Assembly (NCBI RefSeq): GCF_009720745.1
Contig: NZ_WNKX01000001.1
Span: forward strand, 186,001 to 250,000
Origin: Massilia eburnea
GTDB taxonomy: Bacteria > Pseudomonadota > Gammaproteobacteria > Burkholderiales > Burkholderiaceae_D
Direction of reading: 5' to 3'
DNA: 64,000 nucleotides
Below the pieces are notes generated by a model. That model did no database searches. It had not been told where the DNA came from and worked only from the letters and a program-made list of their open reading frames with translations. Positions 58,379-64,000 of the stretch are shown piece by piece (the stretch's first letter is position 1; every line of letters begins with the position of its first letter). A program made the position numbers and the translations under genes.

Positions 58379-59258
58379 GATCACATCATTTTGCCACCGA
58401 TTCGCCACCACGCTGCTGCTCGCCGCAGCCCTCCCCGCCTGCGCCGCCAGCTTCGATTGCGCCAAGGCCAAAACAGAAGTCGAAAAGGCCGTCTGCGCGG
58501 ACAAGGAACTGTCGGAGCTCGACGTACAACTGGCAAATGCCTGGCGCGGCACGCTTAATGCGGCCAGGGATCCAAGCCTGATGCGCATCAGGCAACGCGA
58601 ATGGGCCGCGAGCCGTGACATATGCAGCGACGGCGAAATGAAAAGCTGCCTGGCCAACTCCTATTGGGATCGGATCTCGCTTCTGCAGAAATTGACGGAG
58701 GCGCTGCAACAGTCGCCCTCGCCTGCAGCCGGAAAGCCAGACGAATCAGGAATGTACCGCCTTTTTGCCAAACGCCTGGAAGGTGAGTCGGCGGTAATCT
58801 ACATTTTCCGCAAAGGCGATTCAAAACCCTGGCAGACGTTGCCAGTATTGGTAATGCCGAATGATTTGGATATCGCGCCACGTATCACGAAGATCAGCGA
58901 CAGCGCACAAATCTTGGAGGTCTACAATGGCCGCGGAGGCCGTCACAGTACGGCCAGCTACGATTTTTACGTCTCAAGCAACGGCGGCCAATTTATCTAC
59001 AGCGAAGCAATCACCAACCTGGCTGTAGACACGTTAAGCGGCCTTGAGATCATGGGCGACGAACTCGAAACCGTTTCATCCGATGCCGGCACGACACGCT
59101 CAACCAATACAAGGTACAAGCTGGTGGACGGCAAACCTCAAATTGCAAGCCGCGAAATTTTCGATGGTGAGTCGGACAGGAAGTTCAACCTCACCACTTA
59201 CGAGACCTATCGCGACGGCAAACTGGTCAAGAGCTGGACCAAGAAGGAAAAACGTTAA
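58377..59258 (+). CDS. Secreted protein with LprI/DUF1311 lysozyme-inhibitor-like domain
   Basis: The 293-residue protein has a signal peptide (ending PACAA) and an N-terminal DUF1311/LprI domain (about 22-110) with paired cysteines: SFDCAKAKTEVEKAVCAD, LSELDVQLANAW, REWAASRDIC. The C-terminal 170 residues (MYRLFAKRLEGESAVIYIF onwards) form an unrecognised beta-rich domain. The name reflects family similarity only. The start overlaps that of the divergent M48 gene. Confidence 0.8.
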   Translation: MITSFCHRFATTLLLAAALPACAASFDCAKAKTEVEKAVCADKELSELDVQLANAWRGTLNAARDPSLMRIRQREWAASRDICSDGEMKSCLANSYWDRISLLQKLTEALQQSPSPAAGKPDESGMYRLFAKRLEGESAVIYIFRKGDSKPWQTLPVLVMPNDLDIAPRITKISDSAQILEVYNGRGGRHSTASYDFYVSSNGGQFIYSEAITNLAVDTLSGLEIMGDELETVSSDAGTTRSTNTRYKLVDGKPQIASREIFDGESDRKFNLTTYETYRDGKLVKSWTKKEKR

Positions 59259-59440
59259 GGTGTACTGGCCCAAACCTGCTCTGCCCCCAACTGTCAGATG
59301 AGTCGTTTCTGTCGCCGTCTTGGTCAGATTACTCCGGGGCGCTAAGATCAAAGAAGAGGTCGATAGAATATTGGACCTCGATGGCGATTAGGCGACAGTC
59401 AACGGCCACAAGCAGCCATTGATTTTGGGAGCATCAAGCT

Positions 59441-59716
59441 ATGCAAACGATAAAAGAATTCTGGGTCGACACTGACCAATGTACTGCGCACTACCTTTGC
59501 ATTGAGCTTGTGCCAATTCGCTTTGAAATGAGTGGCAATGGATGGTCCGTAAGCATTCGGGGCAGGGAGTGTGCCGAGTTGAATCCGGATGAAGTTAGCG
59601 AGATCATGTGGGCCGCTGCTCATTGCCCTACTGCTGCAATCAAGGTAGAGCTCGTTACTGGTGAAACAGTAGATAGCGCTAGTGAGACTTTAAAAGCCTT
59701 GGCGAAAAGAGTCTAA
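59441..59716 (+). CDS. Small ferredoxin-like protein, probable [3Fe-4S]
   Basis: The 91-residue protein has FWVDTDQCTAHYLCIELVP near the start and AAHCPTAAIKVE near residue 63. The spacing C-x5-C ... C-P is that of single-cluster [3Fe-4S] ferredoxins that serve cytochromes P450. A GGGAG site precedes the ATG. No oxygenase or reductase partner is nearby, so its redox partner is unknown. Confidence 0.65.
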   Translation: MQTIKEFWVDTDQCTAHYLCIELVPIRFEMSGNGWSVSIRGRECAELNPDEVSEIMWAAAHCPTAAIKVELVTGETVDSASETLKALAKRV

Positions 59717-59772
59717 GAAACTGTCCCCTTACGGCCAGAAGCGACATTATTGGTGACCAATCCAACTTTGAA

Positions 59773-60165
59773 ATGCGATCATTATCGAAAACCATATTTC
59801 TCGTCCTTCTGAATTTTGCAGGGCAATGTTCAGCGTCGGAACCAATTCTGGGAAAAACCGTGGCGGAAGCAGCTCAAATGCTAGGCACAGAATTGAGCAG
59901 CGACTCCATGATTGTGGAGCCACCTGCCGTAGCTCGCGGTTTCGATTTCCGCCTCAAGAACGGGGACGAAGTTCAGATCTTTATTAAACGCGGCCAAGTG
60001 CCATTGACGTTCGAAGGCGGCGGCGATCTGAGCCTTTACCGTGCAATAGAAGTCAAAGGGGTCAGGCGCTTGCGATCCAACGGCGAGATTACTTGTGTGG
60101 GGAGCGAAATCGTTTGGTTTTATGATTGCGCAAAGCCACAAGCTGCCGGTCAACAATTGAAATGA
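59773..60165 (+). CDS. Small secreted protein of unknown function
   Basis: The 130-residue protein has a signal peptide (TIFLVLLNFAGQCSA) and a mature domain with EPILGKTVAEAAQMLGTEL and FRLKNGDEVQIFIKRGQV. Two late cysteines (ITCVGSEIVWFYDC) could form a disulfide. GC content is below that of the housekeeping genes. No family recognised. Confidence 0.55.
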   Translation: MRSLSKTIFLVLLNFAGQCSASEPILGKTVAEAAQMLGTELSSDSMIVEPPAVARGFDFRLKNGDEVQIFIKRGQVPLTFEGGGDLSLYRAIEVKGVRRLRSNGEITCVGSEIVWFYDCAKPQAAGQQLK

Positions 60166-60256
60166 CTGCCAGACTCCGCGTCGGCTGACATAACTGTAGG
60201 ACGCCGGGCGAACCCGGCCAAGAGCCGACGTCGGAACAACTTGGAATTTGCACGCT

Positions 60257-60592
60257 ATGCACGAGAAAATGAGTCGTGAGCAGTACGAGGAATCCGCTCG
60301 GTTAAAGGTCGCGGAAACGGCCCAAGCGATGATTAGCGGTCAGATGAGCTTCCTCTTGGGCGCTCGAAGATTGGACGCGCTAAGGCATGAGGTATCCGCC
60401 AGCGATGATGCTGATTTCATGGTGTTCGTAGCTATCGCGTCGGACACCGACGATTACCCGGTCGGACCAGTTTGCGAACTTTGGGATAAAGCGGCGTTGG
60501 AAAGGCTTCAACCCGAAATTGATGCCGCCGAGCGCTGGGCAAAGGAACAATCAACGGCGACTTGTAAGAAGCTCATTCAGCGTTTTAGCTAG
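60257..60592 (+). CDS. Small cytoplasmic protein of unknown function
   Basis: The 111-residue acidic, mostly helical protein (EKMSREQYEESARLKVAE, GQMSFLLGARRLDALRHEV) has a compact beta segment (DFMVFVAIASDTDDYPVGP). It resembles small proteins of the DUF2489 kind, but I cannot confirm this. ATG 60257 is preferred over TTG 60248; the ribosome binding site is poor. Confidence 0.5.
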   Translation: MHEKMSREQYEESARLKVAETAQAMISGQMSFLLGARRLDALRHEVSASDDADFMVFVAIASDTDDYPVGPVCELWDKAALERLQPEIDAAERWAKEQSTATCKKLIQRFS

Positions 60593-61105
60593 AGCCATTT
60601 CGCGGCGTGGACGTGAACGGCCAGGAGCGGACCATTCTAGTGTCATGCGGGAGAGGTAAATGATTAAAAAGGAGTGCGCCACTGAGGTCTACGCTGCTGC
60701 GTTGAAATTAGGGAGGGCGTAGGTCGCTCCATAGGCCAGATTCAAATTGGTATCTTAGAACCGTTGGCCTCAGAATTTCCTGAGCTAGGCGATCTTTCGC
60801 GATCGGCATAGATCGGCCACTAGCGGACGTCGGATCCGCTTGGCAGAAACTGACATTGCGCATATCGTGCCCCCTCGCAATTTGGTTGCAAACATGCCAA
60901 AATCGCGAACTGCCATTCTGCGGCGCCAGCGCCAACGAGGCGGTTTTAGCGTGAACCAACCTGACTTCTTATTTTGGTACTACTCCATGCATACCAAGTC
61001 CATCTCTGTGACGCCTTTTTCTAGCTTTCGGCTCCAGCCGACGTGCTACCGCGGGCTTCGCCTGCTTCCGCACGCCGCGGAGCAATCGTGTTAAGCGTCC
61101 ACAAA
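60593..61105. other. 513-bp interval without a convincing gene
   Basis: The stretch is AT-richer than average. It holds two copies of the spacer motif (60616-60635 and 60813-60831) and the attC-like structure at 61021-61096. A 20-codon frame at 60660-60722 with a start like MIKKECATEV is too short to call. An 83-codon minus-strand frame at 60708-60959 lacks a ribosome binding site and looks random. It may contain remains of lost genes. Confidence 0.5.
61021..61096 (+). repeat. attC-like integron recombination site (candidate)
   Basis: The stretch contains CCAGCCGACG, the hairpin GCGGGC-TTC-GCCTGC (61051-61065), the outer pair CGTGC/GCACG (61042-61046 with 61070-61074), CCGCGG and then GTTAAGC (61090-61096). 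The last fits the RTTRRRY-type R' box, and the order matches class 1-like attC sites. The complementary R'' box is poor (GCTTTCG against the expected GCTTAAC). No integrase is in the window. Confidence 0.35.
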
Positions 61106-61492
61106 ATGGAAAGAAACACCGGCAAACTCATCGCGCTCTCATCCATTGGAGGATTTCTCCTCTCAATTTTTACGCTCCCACAATGGCTTGGGCATTGCAA
61201 CGCACGGTATCCTGAGCCGTTAACCACCTATGTAATTGTTGGGTTTTCTGTGCTTATGGTCTTTTCGCGGCGGCCATTGATAACCCTATTTATCTGCTTG
61301 CTCTGGGCGCCAATTTACTACGCGGTAGCAACCGAACCCTGTACTCCACCGCGCTCGCAGGGTGCTGGCGGGCTCCTCTATCTTCTCGTGTATGTTGCAG
61401 TACCCATCATACTTGGGGTTAGTTTTCTATTCGGTGCTCTTGCTCATCTGGTATTCCCTATCAGAGAGTCTCAGCAGGGGCCAGAGGCTTGA
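61106..61492 (+). CDS. Small polytopic membrane protein of unknown function
   Basis: The 128-residue protein has four hydrophobic segments: about residues 9-23, 37-53, 58-72 and 85-112 (LLYLLVYVAVPIILGVSFLF within the last). It starts at ATG 61106, ten bases after the attC-like R' box, a spacing typical of integron cassettes. It is AT-rich for this genome. No family recognised. Confidence 0.55.
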   Translation: MERNTGKLIALSSIGGFLLSIFTLPQWLGHCNARYPEPLTTYVIVGFSVLMVFSRRPLITLFICLLWAPIYYAVATEPCTPPRSQGAGGLLYLLVYVAVPIILGVSFLFGALAHLVFPIRESQQGPEA

Positions 61493-61664
61493 GCAACAGG
61501 CACTTGAAGTGAACATCTCCTACACGGAAAGGCGGGCGCGTCGTCGGTCGACGCATTGATAACGAACGCTGACCGTCCGCTTTGTAGCGTCACAAAGGTC
61601 TGCAATGGGGCGAAAACGGCCTCCCAGCGACACGCGATGTCCGTTCAAGTCTGAGCTAGTGCAC

Positions 61665-62201
61665 TTAAGCCTTCCACACCTCGCGTGGAATTTCCACAGT
61701 GGTAGTACCGTCGGTCAGCCAGATCTGGCCGTCCTGGATCGTGCATTGCAGCTGCATGGAGCGCTGCGCCATCTTTTCCAGCGCGGCGCTGGCTTCGGCG
61801 TCGATGTTGACCACGCTGACATTCTTCGCGCGGTCGATCTTGCTGGCCAGCTGCTTCCACCACACGTGCGAGGCGGAGCTGTAGGAGTACACCATCACCT
61901 TGTCTGAACGGCCGGCCGCTTTCAGGATGCGGCGCTCGTCCGGCTGGCCCACCTCGATCCACAGCTGGATCGCGCCGGTCAGGTCCATCTGCCACAGGTC
62001 CGGCTCCTCGGTATCGGAAATGCCCTTGGCGTTCACCAGCGCCTCGTCGGCGTGGATGGCGAAAGCCACAATGCGCACCATCAGGCGTTCATCCGTCTCG
62101 GACGGATGGCGCGCCAGGGTCAGCATATGCGTTGCGTAGTAGTTGCGGTCCATGTCGGCGATCGACAGTTCCGCCTTATAAATCGTAGATTTCAGTGCCA
62201 T
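61665..62201 (-). CDS. YaeQ-family protein
   Basis: The 178-residue protein matches YaeQ throughout: MALKSTIYKAELSIADMDR at the start, HMLTLARHPSETDERLM, DLTGAIQLWIEVGQPDER and VMVYSYSSASHVWW. The fold is related to PD-(D/E)XK nucleases, with a D-x(n)-E-x-G-Q-like remnant, but an enzymatic role is not established. It lies 6 bases downstream of purU. Confidence 0.95.
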   Translation of the reverse strand: MALKSTIYKAELSIADMDRNYYATHMLTLARHPSETDERLMVRIVAFAIHADEALVNAKGISDTEEPDLWQMDLTGAIQLWIEVGQPDERRILKAAGRSDKVMVYSYSSASHVWWKQLASKIDRAKNVSVVNIDAEASAALEKMAQRSMQLQCTIQDGQIWLTDGTTTVEIPREVWKA

Positions 62202-62207
62202 TACTTA

Positions 62208-63077
62208 TTATTTGAAGATTACAGTCCGGTGGCCATTGAGCAGGATGCGGTGCTCAACGAACCATTTCACAGCGCGCGCCAGCACCACGCATTCCACGTC
62301 GCGGCCAATCGCGGTCAGCGCATCGGAACCCATGGAGTGATCGACACGCTCCACATCCTGCTCGATGATCGGGCCTTCATCCAGGTCGCCGGTCACGAAG
62401 TGGGCGGTGGCGCCGATCAGCTTCACGCCGCGCATATGGGCTTGCGCATAGGGCTTGGCGCCTTTAAAGCTGGGCAGGAAGGAGTGGTGGATATTGATCG
62501 CCTTCCCTTTCAGGCGCTCGCACATCGAGGGCGACAGGATTTGCATATAGCGCGCCAGCACCACCAGATCCACCTGGTGCATCTCCATCAGCTCCGCGAC
62601 GCGTGCTTCCTGCGCCAGCTTGGCCGATTCGGGAGCGCCGGTCGCCAGCGGCAGGTGGTGGAAGGGAATATTGTAGCTGGCCGCCAGCTGGTAAAAGTCC
62701 ATGTGGTTGGACACGATGGCCGGAATTTCGACCGGCAGCAGCCCGCTCTTGTAGCGGAACAGCAGGTCGTTCAGGCAGTGGCCAATCTTGGACACCATCA
62801 GCAGCACGCGCGGCTTGGCGTGCGCATCGTGCAGCGCCCATTCCATGCCCATGCTCGCCGCCACGCGCGCAAAATCCTCGCGCAGCACGGCATCGCTGAC
62901 CGCCGCATCCTCGCGCGCAAAGTGCACGCGCATGAAAAAGCGTTGCGTTTCCGCGTCACCAAACTGGGCGGAATCGATGATGTTGCAACCATGCTCGGCC
63001 AGGAATCCGGATACGCGATGAACAATGCCGCGCTGGTCGTGGCAGGAGAGCGTGAGGATGTATTCTGGGTGAGTCAT
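62208..63077 (-). CDS. purU: Formyltetrahydrofolate deformylase
   Basis: The 289-residue enzyme hydrolyses 10-formyl-THF to formate and THF. The N-terminal ACT domain (about 5-80: YILTLSCHDQRGIVHRVSGF) senses one-carbon status, and the C-terminal formyl-transferase domain carries INIHHSFLPSFKGAKPY and GATAHFVTGDLDEGPII, with catalytic His and Asp. Length is normal. It is followed closely by the yaeQ-type gene and is divergent from the MDR gene across about 100 bases. Confidence 0.96.
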   Translation of the reverse strand: MTHPEYILTLSCHDQRGIVHRVSGFLAEHGCNIIDSAQFGDAETQRFFMRVHFAREDAAVSDAVLREDFARVAASMGMEWALHDAHAKPRVLLMVSKIGHCLNDLLFRYKSGLLPVEIPAIVSNHMDFYQLAASYNIPFHHLPLATGAPESAKLAQEARVAELMEMHQVDLVVLARYMQILSPSMCERLKGKAINIHHSFLPSFKGAKPYAQAHMRGVKLIGATAHFVTGDLDEGPIIEQDVERVDHSMGSDALTAIGRDVECVVLARAVKWFVEHRILLNGHRTVIFK

Positions 63078-63179
63078 GGCATTTCAGGTCATGGGCGGGA
63101 CGGTATTGTCGCACGAACATTGCCACGCTCGCCAAAATCCGGAATAGAATGACCGTACTATTTCCAAAAAGGAGTGAAA

Positions 63180-64000
63180 ATGGAGAACACCCAGTTCCGC
63201 CTCGCCGCCCGTCCGGTCGGCCTGCCTAAGGACAGCGACTGGCAAATCACCAAGGAGCCGGTGCGCGAGCTGGCCGATGGCGAAGTGCTGGTCAAGACCC
63301 ACTACCTGTCGCTCGATCCCGCCATGCGCGGCTGGATGAACGACGCCAAATCCTACATCCGTCCGGTCGGGATCGGCGAAGTCATGCGCGCCGGCGGCCT
63401 GGGTGAAGTCATCGCCTCCAAATCGCCGCGCTTTGCCGTGGGCGACCAGGTCGGCGGCGGCTTTGGCGTGCAGCAGTACTGGATCGGCGCCGCCGACGAC
63501 CGCCACGCCGCCCTGCACAAGATCGATACCCGCCTGGCCCCGGCGACCACCTGGCTCAACACGCTAGGCATGCCGGGCATGACCGCCTACTTCGGCTTGA
63601 TCGAAGTGGGTATGCCGAAAGCCGGCGAAACCGTGGTCGTGTCCGGCGCGGCCGGCGCCGTCGGCCAGACTGTCGGCCAGGTTGCCAAGCAGCTTGGCTG
63701 CCGCGTGGTTGGCATTGCCGGCGGCAAAGCCAAATGCGACTGGGTCGTCAATGAACTCGGCTTCGACGCCTGCATCGACTACAAGGGTGGCGACGTGCGC
63801 AGCGGCCTGAAGGAACACTGTCCAAATGGCGTTGACGTATACTTTGATAACGTTGGTGGCGATATCCTCGACATCGTTCTCACGCGCATCAATATGAAGG
63901 CCCGCATCGTGATCTGCGGCGCAATTTCGCAGTACAACAACACGACGCCGGTCAAAGGACCAGCCAATTACCTGTCCCTGCTGGTCAACCGCGCGCGCAT
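63180..64000 (+). CDS. NADP-dependent MDR oxidoreductase (zinc-independent, CurA/leukotriene B4 dehydrogenase-like), truncated by window edge
   Basis: The visible 273 residues start after AAAGGAG. The N-terminal GroES-like domain includes RLAARPVGLPKDSDWQI and LSLDPAMRGWMND. The Rossmann domain has VVVSGAAGAVGQTVGQVAK near residue 156 and VDVYFDNVGGDILD near 220. These strings are typical of YncB/CurA-type enal and quinone reductases that need no zinc. The 3' end lies beyond 64000. Confidence 0.9.
   Translation, partial: MENTQFRLAARPVGLPKDSDWQITKEPVRELADGEVLVKTHYLSLDPAMRGWMNDAKSYIRPVGIGEVMRAGGLGEVIASKSPRFAVGDQVGGGFGVQQYWIGAADDRHAALHKIDTRLAPATTWLNTLGMPGMTAYFGLIEVGMPKAGETVVVSGAAGAVGQTVGQVAKQLGCRVVGIAGGKAKCDWVVNELGFDACIDYKGGDVRSGLKEHCPNGVDVYFDNVGGDILDIVLTRINMKARIVICGAISQYNNTTPVKGPANYLSLLVNRAR

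Larger units (their letters stand above)
59403..61591. repeat. Six degenerate copies of a CGGCCA-N2-AGCGGAC spacer motif
   Basis: Copies are ACGGCCACAAGCAGCCATT (59402-59420), ACGGCCAGAAGCGACATT (59731-59748), CCGGCCAAGAGCCGACGTC (60214-60232), ACGGCCAGGAGCGGACCATT (60616-60635), TCGGCCACTAGCGGACGTC (60813-60831) and, inverted, GACCGTCCGCTTTGTAGCG (61571-61589). All are between genes, at most one per interval apart from two in the long 60593-61105 gap. No copy was noticed elsewhere in the window. Confidence 0.6.

Noticed and set aside
61362..61559. 65-codon plus-strand frame overlapping the small membrane-protein gene
   Set aside because: It lies in another frame of the 61106-61492 gene, with no ribosome binding site.

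Overview
The window reads as a chromosomal segment of a GC-rich betaproteobacterium, most likely Oxalobacteraceae (Massilia/Duganella/Janthinobacterium group). That is an inference from gene order (trxB / ftsK-lolA-rarA-serS, hemC-hemD-hemX-hemY next to ppc), from protein types (a long betaproteobacterial RpoD, ProQ, HemX, YaeQ) and from the intergenic palindromes. I see no rRNA, CRISPR array, prophage or complete insertion sequence.

Layout. 0.1-6.6 kb is a metal-resistance block: a secreted metallo-beta-lactamase-fold protein, chrB-chrA (chromate) on the minus strand, and a divergent arsR-arsC-aqpS-arsH operon in which an aquaporin stands where an arsenite pump is usual. 6.6-15.3 kb is a conserved housekeeping block (tRNA-Ser, serS, rarA, lolA, ftsK, divergent trxB). 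It is interrupted between rarA and serS by a hydrolase, a frameshifted secreted-protein gene and a small secreted-protein gene whose ribosome binding site lies inside a long hairpin. 15.3-24.5 kb holds an Smr protein, a TRIC-type channel, two tandem diguanylate cyclases, glnB, nadE, a FemAB/GNAT-like protein and an FAD-Rieske oxidoreductase. 24.5-32.4 kb holds ppa, hemY-hemX-hemD-hemC and divergent ppc.

32.4-37.6 kb is the most distinctive accessory segment. Two paralogous HAF-repeat proteins with C-terminal membrane anchors, a TPR protein and a small membrane protein form a tightly coupled four-gene operon preceded by two perfect inverted repeats, one of which covers the ribosome binding site. 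37.6-50 kb carries an NlpC/P60 peptidase, an NHL-like lipoprotein, rpoD with a structured leader containing a terminator, proQ plus an RNase D-like exonuclease, a MocR regulator, two cytochromes c, a PilT-like ATPase and a truncated rlmI. 50-54 kb carries a head-GIN/DUF2807 protein, a badly decayed secreted repeat-protein gene and a two-gene module that could be a toxin-immunity pair. 54-58 kb is a probable copper-handling operon (DUF2946, PCu(A)C, DUF1775, TonB receptor). 58.4-61.6 kb is a lower-GC strip of small plus-strand genes separated by related spacer repeats and one integron attC-like structure. The window ends with yaeQ, purU and a partial MDR oxidoreductase.

The genes do not form one pathway. 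The coherent sets are arsenic/chromate defence, tetrapyrrole synthesis, FtsK-associated housekeeping, copper uptake/handling and the HAF-repeat operon, whose function is unknown. All assignments come from reading the sequence; no database search was run.
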